Origin: JAUIIK01 sp963745675
GTDB taxonomy: Bacteria; Chloroflexota; Chloroflexia; Thermomicrobiales; CFX8
Reading direction: 5' to 3'
Length of the DNA: 16,519 nucleotides
Assembly (NCBI GenBank): GCA_963745675.1
Contig: CAVUYM010000033.1
Span: forward strand, 1-16,519
The notes under the pieces are model-generated. The model made no database searches. It was given only the letters and a program-made list of their open reading frames with translations, and was not told the DNA's origin. The position numbers were made by a program, and so were the translations under genes. Positions within the stretch are counted from its first letter, which is position 1, and each line of letters starts with the position of its first letter. Positions 10,126 through 16,519 of the stretch are shown here, one piece after another.

Positions 10126-10155
10126 GTGTACGTACACGCTGAATGTACAGCGTGT
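10126..10155 (+). promoter_or_regulatory. operator-like palindrome overlapping a second inverted repeat
   Basis: GTGTACGTACAC (10126-10137) is a perfect 12-base palindrome two bases after the -10 box, at the expected start of transcription. It overlaps an inverted repeat, ACACGCTG (10134-10141) with CAGCGTGT (10148-10155), which could also fold at the 5' end of the mRNA. The position suggests repression, perhaps by the downstream HTH protein itself; that is inference. Confidence 0.5.
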
Positions 10156-10188
10156 GAGTGCTTCGAACGAGTAAAGAGGTGAGGTTGC

Positions 10189-10458
10189 ATGTTGTTCTTT
10201 CGACCGGGTTCTCGCGAGCCTCGCACCTACTCTTTGGATGAGGCTGCCGAGTTCCTTGATTTTGACAAACAGGCGGTCGCCTACTGGCTGAGAATGGGAC
10301 ATCTCCCGGGACGCAAGGATAAGAAGACCGGCGAGTGGCGCGTTCCGCCGCAGGCACTGATCGAGTTCTTGCGCGAAGCTGAAGAGCCGATGCCTACAGG
10401 TGTGGCCCGTCGCGAAGAGGTTTTCGTTCAGGTGGAACGGACCGCCGTTCGTACCTGA
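10189..10458 (+). CDS. small helix-turn-helix DNA-binding protein (excisionase/BldC-like)
   Basis: An intact 89-residue protein. Residues about 14-64 (YSLDEAAEFLDFDKQAVAYW, then LRMGHLPGRKDKKTGEWRVP and PQALIEFLRE) match the winged HTH of MerR-like/excisionase proteins. These have a recognition helix followed by a short wing with the typical GEWRVP strand. The tail of about 25 residues is unassigned. AGAGGTGAGG lies seven bases before the ATG. It has its own extended -10 promoter, a palindrome at the start site and a strong terminator, so it is a single-gene unit, plausibly autoregulated. No integrase or phage gene is nearby, so a transcription-factor role is likelier than excision. Its targets are unknown. 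Confidence 0.85.
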   Translation: MLFFRPGSREPRTYSLDEAAEFLDFDKQAVAYWLRMGHLPGRKDKKTGEWRVPPQALIEFLREAEEPMPTGVARREEVFVQVERTAVRT

Positions 10459-10549
10459 ATTCAGTCGTCGAGAACCGCTTGATTCTCCTTTTGAACATCT
10501 TTCTTGGTGGTAGCTGGGCCCCCACCCCGGTTATTGCTACTCTCCCTCC

Positions 10550-10609
10550 CCGGAACCGGGGCGTGTACAGTCTCCCCACGATAAACACGCCCCGTTCCGG
10601 TTCCCTTTT
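10550..10609 (+). terminator. rho-independent terminator of the HTH gene
   Basis: CCGGAACCGGGGCGTGT (10550-10566) pairs with ACACGCCCCGTTCCGG (10585-10600), leaving one bulged C, around an 18-base loop. TTCCCTTTT follows. It lies between convergent genes. On the minus strand it is not followed by a T run, so it mainly serves the HTH gene. Confidence 0.8.
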
Positions 10610-10611
10610 GC

Positions 10612-13086
10612 TCAGGAAACCGTTGACCAATACAGCGCATTGAAGAGCAGGCGATAGGTGCCACGCGCCTGGGCTCGGAACTGTGGGCGGAAGCCGAAGA
10701 GGATGACCCTGCCGCTGCCTACCCGCACTTCTACAAGCGCCGAGCGTCCACGGATATGTTCTGGCCCGAGCATCCAGCCCGCCAGAAGTTGATTCGACAG
10801 CGGGTAGCGCCCGACGACGCGGGCGCTGCCGCCATTCGATTCGACTTCGAAGGCCGGCGAGTTGACGAACATCGCCGCCGCTTCGCGATCATAGCCGTAG
10901 GCGACCGGGTGCTGCGGATCGAGGATCAGTCGCAATAGCGAGCCTGGATTGTAGAAATCTTCCGACTTGACGCCTTCAAGAACATTCGTGACCGGCAGGT
11001 AGAGATATTTGATCGCCAGCTCGCAGGCCGAGTCGAGCGTCACCAGGGTTCCGCCGCGATGGACGAACTGCCGCAGGCGCGCAGCGCCGATCTCGCCGAT
11101 GCCGCTCGCATATTCGACCGGGTAGTCGCTGGCACTATTGCCGTCGAGGATGTCGCGGGCGGACTGTTGCGGCAGGATGATGACGTCAAAGTGGTCCGAA
11201 AGCTCACCCTGGCGGATCTCCTGGCTACGCACCGTCTGGAATTCGAAGTCATATTGCTCGAGGATAAAGCGAGTCCAGCCTTCGTCTATCCCGCTTGGCC
11301 GGTATGATCGATAGAGACCTACCTTCGGCGTTCGAATCTGCTGCGCTTTCTCGCGCAAACTCGACAGGGAAACCGCCCCGACGGAAACGTGCGACGCCGC
11401 TGCGATCTCCTCCACTTCCTGCGCGCCGATACCGGTGACGACAAACGCTCCCGGCGAAACGCCAGTATCTTCGAGCGTCCCGGCGTAGCGCGAGACAACA
11501 GCCCCGTTGCGCAACATGCGGTTGATTGCCAACGTGCTGGCGTTGACCCTGGGATCCAGGATGAACGCATCGCCGCTTCCCCGTAGGCCGCCGCTCGGTA
11601 GGTCGACGCGCGCGACCTCCTCCAGATTGGCCTGGAACTCCGTCTCAATTTCGACAGCCTCGACTCCCATCTGGAGCGGAAGGGAGTGAGCGGTGATGTC
11701 GTAAGGTGGTTTCGGTGGTCCGCCCGGGTACTGCCGGAGGTTTGGGTAATCCTGTCGCTCCAACAGGGTCTTGGCATAGCGGCCGAAAGGCTGGCTGGTG
11801 AAAACGACGTGGGAGCCCTCAGGATACTCGACACCATCGGCGGAGAAGGCTTCATAGGAGCGGTGAATCTCGATGTCGCCCTTCTGCAAGGTCTGAAGTA
11901 ACTCGCTGACCGTCACTTCGTCGGGCTGGCCGGCCGGGATGACGAAGGCATGTGGACTGGCCAGCTTAAGGGCGTCCTGGGCGATGCGGTAGAAGTTACG
12001 CACCCAGCGATCCCGGTAGGCGGCGGCATTGTTCAACAAAGCAAGCGTGGCGATGCGGTTGTATTCGACGATATCGCGCAGCGTCCAGGCCCCACCGCGC
12101 CACGCGACCGGGTGGTTCCAACTTGTCATCAACGGATCGAAACCACGCGCTTCCTTAAGGTCGGATTCTTTCAGTTCGATTGGCGTTGCGATCTTGACGC
12201 TGGCGGCCTCAGAGAGAATACGCACCCCACCGTGGTAATGCTGGTAGGCGCGTGAGGGTGAGAAGGCGTCGAAGATGACATTGGTGGCGACGCCCGTTTT
12301 TCCGGCAGCCGTGAGATCTGCTGCCATCGCCTGACCCATTAACGCCACCTGTTGAACCAGCAGCGGATGAACGTTGGGATCGTAAGGGTCGATGAAAGGC
12401 GGTAGCACATAGCGCGGTCCGTCGGACATCATCTGGTGCTGATCGAAGACGATGTGCGGTCGCCAGACGTTCTGAATCTTCTCGATTGCCAGCCGGTTTT
12501 CGACCTGCGTCAACATGAACCAGTCGCGGTTGTTGTCGTGACCGGTGTAGCGCTGATAGAGGGTCGGTGGAGCCGAACCTTCGTGGGGCGTGCCGAGCGT
12601 ACGCTCGTACCAGTCGGCAACCAACTCCATGCCGTCCGGGTTGAGTGATGGCACGAGGAGCAGGATCGTCTCGTTCAGGATGCGTTCGATTTCCGCGTCG
12701 TTGCGCGTCGCCAGCTCGTGGACAAGCTCCGGGCTCATCTGAACCGAGCCGACCTCGGTGGCGTGGATCGCGCAGGTGACGAGGACGATCGTGCGCCCTT
12801 CCGCAATCAGTCGTTCGGCTTCAGCTTCATCCAGAGTGCGGGGATCGACGAGGCGTTGCTGGATCTCTCGATAGCGGCCGAGCCTGGCCAGGTTATCTGG
12901 TGACGAGATCGTGAGCAGCACGAACGGCTGGCCATCGGTCGCAACGCCAAGTTGTTCGTAATGCACCCGGTCGCTGGCCGCCGCGACTTCCTGAAAATAT
13001 TCGAGCATATCCGGCCAGCGCACGAGCTTGCGGTCGCTGCCCATCCTGAACCCGAAACGCGCCTCCGGCGTCTGAATCCCCGCCAC
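10612..13086 (-). CDS. M14-family zinc metallopeptidase with C-terminal amidotransferase-like domain
   Basis: An intact 824-residue protein. The peptidase domain shows HATE (His108, Glu111) and a later FDQHQM (His217) as the zinc triad, plus SLNPDG (about 147-152) and HDNNRDWF (Arg187) of carboxypeptidase A-type enzymes. Roughly residues 570-780 resemble the class I glutamine amidotransferase-like fold found at the end of large M14 proteins: DVIILPQQSARDIL, then LRQFVHRGGTLVTLDSA and a closing GSGRVILFGFRPQFRAQ. No catalytic cysteine of a true amidotransferase is evident. GTG at 13086 is preceded by GGAGG eight bases upstream. There is no signal peptide, so it may act in the cytoplasm, although many relatives are exported. 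Substrate is probably peptides, unproven. Confidence 0.88.
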   Translation of the reverse strand: MAGIQTPEARFGFRMGSDRKLVRWPDMLEYFQEVAAASDRVHYEQLGVATDGQPFVLLTISSPDNLARLGRYREIQQRLVDPRTLDEAEAERLIAEGRTIVLVTCAIHATEVGSVQMSPELVHELATRNDAEIERILNETILLLVPSLNPDGMELVADWYERTLGTPHEGSAPPTLYQRYTGHDNNRDWFMLTQVENRLAIEKIQNVWRPHIVFDQHQMMSDGPRYVLPPFIDPYDPNVHPLLVQQVALMGQAMAADLTAAGKTGVATNVIFDAFSPSRAYQHYHGGVRILSEAASVKIATPIELKESDLKEARGFDPLMTSWNHPVAWRGGAWTLRDIVEYNRIATLALLNNAAAYRDRWVRNFYRIAQDALKLASPHAFVIPAGQPDEVTVSELLQTLQKGDIEIHRSYEAFSADGVEYPEGSHVVFTSQPFGRYAKTLLERQDYPNLRQYPGGPPKPPYDITAHSLPLQMGVEAVEIETEFQANLEEVARVDLPSGGLRGSGDAFILDPRVNASTLAINRMLRNGAVVSRYAGTLEDTGVSPGAFVVTGIGAQEVEEIAAASHVSVGAVSLSSLREKAQQIRTPKVGLYRSYRPSGIDEGWTRFILEQYDFEFQTVRSQEIRQGELSDHFDVIILPQQSARDILDGNSASDYPVEYASGIGEIGAARLRQFVHRGGTLVTLDSACELAIKYLYLPVTNVLEGVKSEDFYNPGSLLRLILDPQHPVAYGYDREAAAMFVNSPAFEVESNGGSARVVGRYPLSNQLLAGWMLGPEHIRGRSALVEVRVGSGRVILFGFRPQFRAQARGTYRLLFNALYWSTVS

Positions 13087-13214
13087 CTGTTATTCCTCCA
13101 CACCCACCACAGAAAATGCCCCCGCTGATCCTAGACGATGGCGCGGACTGCCGCACGGTTATTCGCACAAGTCATTGAGAAGATGCTTGATGCAGTGATT
13201 TGTTCCAACTCATA

Positions 13215-13946
13215 CTACGTATGGCTGCGGAAGGCTGCTTCGGCTGCTGCCCATTCCGATGGTTTGTTGATCGCGCGACCCGAAGCATCGTAGACAGGAT
13301 CGGGAAACAGGCAGTGCTGGAGGTTTCCAGGCCTGAGGCGACGCCATTGTGTTGCAGATTGCTGAAGCTTGGCGGTCGATTGTCCTGGATGCGGGTTGAA
13401 TACCGTGACGTGTAGGCCAAATCGATCCCTGATTGTCTCAACGGGAAACGCAAGGTCCGAGTCATTCGAAATGATCACGGCAGCGTCGCAGTCCTGATCG
13501 AACGCGTCCAGAAGAAGGTAGGACGCGAGGTTGACGTCCGACCCCTTCTCTTCCGTGTAGTGGGTATTCACACGCGTCAAAGCGCTAAGCACTCGTTTTG
13601 CAGCAGTCTCTTCATTTGAGGTAAGCGGCGGGTTGAGCGTGGGCATCGTAATAGGTTGAACTGTCCGCTGCCGTCGCGTGTTGCTCAGAAACGTGCCCTT
13701 GTGGACCGTCAAACAGGGGATCGTTTCGAGAGCTCGGATGTACGTCTGTTGCCGAACGGCCTTGTTGCGATCCTGAGGAGTTGGTTTCACATCAGCAGTG
13801 AAATAGCGAATTCGATTGATCGAATTGTTTGGTAGGAGGCGTTGACTGAGACGCAGCAGATCGGTCCATTTCCATGGAAGGTTGCGTTTACCCGCAAACA
13901 TCCCGTAATAGAAGTTGAACCCATCAAAATAGACGTTAGTCTTCAT
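13215..13946 (-). CDS. NYN-domain (PIN-like) ribonuclease
   Basis: A 243-residue protein starting MKTNVYFDGFNFYYG, the first acidic strand of NYN domains. It continues with RYFTADVKP, EEKGSDVNLASYLLLDAF and AVIISNDSDLAFPVE. The aspartates of FDGFN, KGSDVN and NDSD form the expected metal site of this RNase-like fold. The tail (LRPGNLQHCLFPDPVYDASG...) resembles the C-terminus common in stand-alone NYN proteins. ATG at 13946 is chosen over the in-frame start at 14036 because the domain begins there and the upstream part is a structured leader. Only a weak site, GGATGA, precedes it. It sits beside toxin-antitoxin and modification remnants, which fits an RNA-targeting defence role by inference. 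Confidence 0.88.
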   Translation of the reverse strand: MKTNVYFDGFNFYYGMFAGKRNLPWKWTDLLRLSQRLLPNNSINRIRYFTADVKPTPQDRNKAVRQQTYIRALETIPCLTVHKGTFLSNTRRQRTVQPITMPTLNPPLTSNEETAAKRVLSALTRVNTHYTEEKGSDVNLASYLLLDAFDQDCDAAVIISNDSDLAFPVETIRDRFGLHVTVFNPHPGQSTAKLQQSATQWRRLRPGNLQHCLFPDPVYDASGRAINKPSEWAAAEAAFRSHT

Positions 13947-13956
13947 AGAATCATCC

Positions 13957-13990
13957 AAAAAACCAAGAGACCACCCCGTGGGGCGGCCTC
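13957..13990 (-). terminator. terminator-like hairpin in the NYN leader (possible attenuator)
   Basis: On the minus strand GAGGCCGCCCC (13990-13980) pairs with GGGGTGGTCTC (13977-13967) with two wobble pairs; the innermost pair must open to leave a loop. Six Ts follow at 13962-13957. It ends 10 bases before the NYN ATG and lies downstream of the NYN promoter, so transcripts for NYN must pass it. It could also end transcription from the upstream defence genes. Confidence 0.65.
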
Positions 13991-13993
13991 TGA

Positions 13994-14015
13994 CCCTGCC
14001 ATCGAAATAGCAGGG
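13994..14015 (-). promoter_or_regulatory. leader hairpin with TTCG loop
   Basis: CCCTGCTAT (14015-14007) pairs with ATGGCAGGG (14002-13994) over nine base pairs with one wobble, closing a TTCG tetraloop. It lies between the NYN promoter and the terminator-like hairpin. Confidence 0.55.
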
Positions 14016-14027
14016 GGAATTACTCCA

Positions 14028-14056
14028 ATTGTGCACTCACGTGTACTAATAGTCAA
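14028..14056 (-). promoter_or_regulatory. promoter of the NYN gene
   Basis: On the minus strand TTGACT (14056-14051) is separated by 17 bases from CACAAT (14033-14028). GTGTACGTA lies just upstream of the -35 and TAGTACAC lies within the spacer. Expected start is near 14021, giving a leader of about 75 bases. Confidence 0.55.
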
Positions 14057-14101
14057 TATACGTACACCTTCAATCAGGACTGATTCCTCACTTGTCAGAC
14101 A

Positions 14102-14480
14102 CTATACTGGATAGACCTTCAGCACCTCGTCGCCATAGTGGTTGATGACTTTCACCGCGATCTTGCCGGTTGAGGGGCGGTCGAAGGGGCGGCTGGTGGT
14201 CGCGTAGAGCTCGGACCAGGCGTCTTCGTCGATCTCGGCCCTGAGGGCGCGTTTCAGGCGGTCGTAGGGCTCGTCTGCGCCAGTGAAATAGGCGTGGCGG
14301 ACGAAGAAAGCTCTCCTCGTTGTAATCGGTATCGATGAACCAGCAGGCGATTTCGTCGGTGGCCTCGTTGGCGCGGGCGTCGAAGGCGAAGCCGCAGACG
14401 ATCAGCAGGTCGAAGCCCGCCCCGCGCATCGCTTCCTTGGTAGCTTCCTTCAGCCCAAAAAAATGTTCTCGTTGTGCCAT
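14102..14480 (-). pseudogene. 3' remnant of a Mod-like site-specific DNA methyltransferase
   Basis: This is the C-terminal end of a large DNA methyltransferase of the type III Mod kind. It reads LKEATKEAMRGAGFDLLIVC, GFAFDARANEATDEIACWFI and DTDYNEESF. After one extra base near 14308 it continues FVRHAYFTGADEPYDRLKRA, DAWSELYATTSRPFDRPSTG and KIAVKVINHYGDEVLKVYPV to the stop at 14102-14104. No catalytic motif is present in this piece. Its 5' boundary merges with the end of the HNH gene, which it overlaps in another frame. The matching N-terminal piece lies about 1 kb upstream in the same direction (15430-15743). It is very unlikely to make a working enzyme. Confidence 0.72.
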
Positions 14481-15406
14481 TGAAGTGCGTCGCGGTTTGG
14501 TTGCTGTTCGCTTCGTTCTGGAATCCGAATTCGATTTCCGCGCATTCCATAGTAATAAATGCCGTTTTCGAAATCTTCGCGGAGATTAGGGCTCACATCA
14601 AGTCGATAATCGGGTGTGACGGTGAGGTATCCAGTGTCATAGAGATTATGGAAGTCGGCACGCATCAGGATACCGTTATGCAGCTCATTTGACTCTGGCC
14701 CCAGATACGGTTGAATATGTGCCGCCTCGAGGGCGGGTAAAGATTTCTCTGCTGTAAATGCGCACCGCTGGTCGTAGGCTTGCAAAAGGCGAGCGCGGAA
14801 AATACCTTGTCCCTGGTGCACAATCACATTCCGATTTGCAACTACTCGATTGTCATCTCTAGCTATCTTGTACTCCGGTGATTCTTCCTGAATACCTCGT
14901 GTTGCAGCGACTTTCAGCAACTGCGCGAGAAGAAATCCTGGATGCTTGTCCAGGGAATAGCCTTTGAACGACATGAGGTTGGGCGACCAGCCTTCAGGGA
15001 GATTCCATGGTAGCCACATCGACCGGGGCAGAAACGTTGCGTCGCGGAGTACCAGGCAATTCAATGGATCGACGATACTCATCGACGACCTTGATCGATA
15101 GTCAGCAATGCGCTTACGAAAGTTCTGGAAGTCTGAATCGCCATTGCGATCCTTAAAAATGTCCTATGCCAATGGGACTGGAACGATCGTCTGAAGCGCG
15201 AAGAACCCATATCCGGCAATGGCGTTAATGGGGGCCTTGAGGCGAAAAAAGAAAGGTTCGCCTTCTTGAAGTGCATGGAATCTTGATGGCGTGCCCGGAC
15301 GCCAAAAGTTCACCTCGTCGATCAGCGTAATCTCATCCAATGGCCGGAAGAAAGAGAACCAATCTTCGTCAGTAGGATGAACTATTCCTTTTCGCTGTGC
15401 GCTCAT
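14450..15406 (-). CDS. HNH endonuclease (restriction-like) interrupted by an in-frame amber codon
   Basis: The full reading frame is 318 codons from ATG 15406. The N-terminal half (PTDEDWFSFFRPLDEITLID, FFFRLKAPINAIAGYGFFAL) looks like the modified-DNA or specificity half found in putative HNH restriction enzymes. The C-terminal half has RCAFT, then EAAHIQPYL (His230), HNGILMRADFHNLYD (Asn244, His253) and a final WHNENIFLG, the HNH_2-type nuclease core. Codon 81 is TAG (15166-15164) in LA-stop-DIFKDRNGDSDF. Family proteins usually have Trp there, so a single G-to-A change explains it. ATG 15082 is an internal start that would still cover the HNH core. The gene sits between two pieces of one methyltransferase gene. 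Function is inferred from family only. Confidence 0.8.
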
Positions 15407-15429
15407 TCCCGACGCCCCGCCACCAATCC

Positions 15430-15743
15430 CTATGCAAGCGCTCTCGAAACCTGTCTGTTAGAGGCAAACTTGACTCCGTATGGCGGATCCGCATAGATCA
15501 TTTGGGCACTCTCCTCGATGTAAATCAGGGCACCGGGAAGGTCGGATCCTCGCAGTCCTGCTCGTTCTTGCCCTTCCAGATCAACTGCGGGCCCAGCGAC
15601 GGATCGCGCGGATAGAGCATCGTTCCCGATGCGCCCTCGTCTTCTGCGACGAAATCGCGCAACTCCTCGGTCGAGATGTTTATCCGGGTATCGGCGTGCT
15701 CAATCGACGCGATCGGAGTGCTTTGAGGTGTCTGGCGGACCAT
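15430..15743 (-). pseudogene. 5' remnant of the Mod-like DNA methyltransferase
   Basis: The piece starts at ATG 15743 with EHADTRINISTEELRDFVAE, DEGASGTMLYPRDPSLGPQL and IWKGKNEQD, the typical N-terminus of large Mod-type methyltransferases. After a one-base break near 15525 it continues LIYIEESAQMIYADPPYGVK then FASNRQVS and stops at 15430-15432. DPPY is the catalytic motif IV of adenine methyltransferases. The long stretch normally between the N-terminal WKGK region and DPPY is missing, as is everything after DPPY. The ATG overlaps the HepT stop (TGATG), so the ancestor was translationally coupled to the toxin-antitoxin pair. It is probably non-functional. Confidence 0.75.
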
Positions 15744-16105
15744 CAGGATTGCTCCTTGTCCGATTCAGGAAACTCAGCTTCGAGGATTGCCGCGATTTGC
15801 GGTCGAAGCTCGCTCACATTGACCTTGGCTGTATTCCAAACGATACTCCATTGAATGGCGAAATACTGATGCACGGCGAAGTTGCGGAAAGCCCGCGCAT
15901 CATCCCACGGAGCGTCCGGATAATGCTGTTTGAGCTCGTCCGAGACGCGGTTCGCCGCTTCTCCAATCTCCGTGAGGGCCTGTAGGATGGCGCGCCGCAT
16001 GACCCGGTCCTGGAGAAAGCGTTCGCGATCGTAGTCATCCAGAAATTCCGCGACATCAATTGCCGCAAGGAGCATGTCACGCAAGTACAGTTCGTCAGTT
16101 CGCAT
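15743..16105 (-). CDS. hepT: HepT-like HEPN-domain toxin (DUF86)
   Basis: A 120-residue helical protein with the HEPN ribonuclease motif R-x4-H-x-Y in RNFAVHQYF (Arg74, His79, Tyr81). The family signature LTEIGEAANRVSDEL precedes it. Known HepT proteins are toxins that cleave RNA, or are silenced by AMP-ylation of the tyrosine by the paired MNT antitoxin. ATG 16105 is preferred over the in-frame ATG at 16123 because the family normally begins MRTDELYLRDML. It overlaps the antitoxin stop by 11 bases, a typical coupled arrangement. All motif residues are present, so the toxin looks functional. It also touches the methyltransferase remnant start. Confidence 0.9.
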   Translation of the reverse strand: MRTDELYLRDMLLAAIDVAEFLDDYDRERFLQDRVMRRAILQALTEIGEAANRVSDELKQHYPDAPWDDARAFRNFAVHQYFAIQWSIVWNTAKVNVSELRPQIAAILEAEFPESDKEQS

Positions 16106-16400
16106 ACAGCACAACAGCCGCATCCAGGATGGGCTGGCGAATGACCGGGTTCAAGCCGCCCTTCGGGACCACGTCGACTTTATGGCCAAAGTGCGCGGCC
16201 AGCTCCCGTTGAAGCCGGGCCATTTCAAAAAAACCGATACGGGCATCGTCGTCGAACTCGACAAGTACATCGATATCGCTTCCATCCCGGAAATCCTCGC
16301 GTAGCACCGAGCCGAAGACCGCCAATTCAAGGACATGATAGCGACGACAGATCTCAGCCAGCGTTTTATCCGGGATGTTGAACCTGCTTTGTACGATCAC
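16095..16400 (-). CDS. mntA: MntA-like minimal nucleotidyltransferase antitoxin
   Basis: A 101-residue protein with the nucleotidyltransferase motif G-S-x10-D-x-D in FGSVLREDFRDGSDIDVLVE (Gly30, Ser31, Asp42, Asp44). KVDVVPKGGLNPVIRQPIL follows, as in MNT-domain antitoxins. Characterised members transfer AMP from ATP to a tyrosine of the partner HEPN toxin and so neutralise it. GTG at 16400 is preceded by AGGAGG four bases upstream. The stop overlaps the HepT start, and the pair forms a complete toxin-antitoxin module. The assignment is firm; the chemistry in this organism is inferred. Confidence 0.9.
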   Translation of the reverse strand: MIVQSRFNIPDKTLAEICRRYHVLELAVFGSVLREDFRDGSDIDVLVEFDDDARIGFFEMARLQRELAAHFGHKVDVVPKGGLNPVIRQPILDAAVVLYAN

Positions 16401-16442
16401 CCAGCCTCCTCGCTACTGCGCGCCCTGGTAGGTTACCGACCG

Positions 16443-16519
16443 TTAGTGCAGTTCGGAAATCAGATCTCCTTGATCCCGCGCTGACTCTAGCCAATTGAAA
16501 ATGGTTTCCGGGTTCTTCA
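16443..16519 (-). CDS. C-terminal end of an unidentified protein (cut by window edge)
   Basis: A minus-strand frame open from the window edge reads KNPETIFNWLESARDQGDLI then SELH and stops at 16443-16445. The codon choice looks natural, and it precedes mntA by about 40 bases in the same direction. It may be the end of the upstream gene of this defence operon. It is too short to assign a family. Confidence 0.35.
   Translation of the reverse strand, partial: KNPETIFNWLESARDQGDLISELH

Larger units (their letters stand above)
9797..10188. other. intergenic region with terminator, promoter and operator-like palindromes
   Basis: This gap of about 390 bases holds the terminator of the protease pair (9911-9948), a possible 39-codon frame at 9968-10087 preceded by AGGAGGT, and the promoter and palindromes of the HTH gene (10095-10155). 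Nothing else was recognised. Confidence 0.6.

Noticed and set aside
13947..14036. Upstream in-frame start of the NYN gene
   Set aside because: It would translate through both leader hairpins and the T run, and the added residues show no domain similarity. The NYN fold begins at the ATG at 13946.
1..16519. CRISPR arrays, tRNA or rRNA genes, insertion sequences
   Set aside because: No regularly spaced repeats, no cloverleaf-like segments, and no transposase or terminal inverted repeats were recognised by eye in the window.

Overview
The window reads as a moderately GC-rich chromosomal segment of a bacterium, most likely a Chloroflexota member near Thermomicrobia. The strongest hint is a pair of secreted proteases ending in a C-terminal module (signature around CFERRCLTYTP and NIGQHYY.WRY) that I associate with that group. 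This placement is inference, since no rRNA or tRNA is present.

Layout. Positions 1-2197 (minus strand) hold a zinc-ribbon PrsW-type intramembrane protease cut by the window edge, an M20-family amidohydrolase, and a small [3Fe-4S]-type ferredoxin just upstream of the amidohydrolase. Positions 2321-5091 (plus) hold a lipoprotein glucose/sorbosone dehydrogenase and a ChrA chromate transporter. After about 600 bases without a convincing gene, 5710-9796 (plus) carries two tandem paralogous secreted V8-like serine proteases; only the first has an extra CAP domain. A clear terminator follows at 9911-9948. A small HTH protein (10189-10458) then has its own promoter, a palindromic operator-like sequence and a terminator. 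A large intact M14 metallopeptidase (10612-13086) runs the other way.

Positions 13215-16519 (minus) look like a decayed defence island. In transcription order: the end of an unidentified gene, an MntA-HepT (MNT-HEPN) toxin-antitoxin pair, the 5' remnant of a Mod-like DNA methyltransferase keeping its DPPY motif, an HNH nuclease gene occupying the missing middle of that methyltransferase, the methyltransferase 3' remnant, then a NYN-domain nuclease with its own promoter. Between that NYN promoter and its start codon lie two hairpins, the second of terminator form. The antitoxin, toxin and methyltransferase reading frames overlap by a few bases, so they were once co-translated. The HNH gene contains an in-frame amber codon where I expect a conserved tryptophan.

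Many genes in the left 10 kb carry single-base frameshifts, yet the protein on both sides of each break stays well conserved. This points to base-calling or assembly indels rather than real pseudogenes. Genes are therefore annotated across the breaks, which are noted in each entry. The methyltransferase remnants are different: they lack whole domains and look like real decay.
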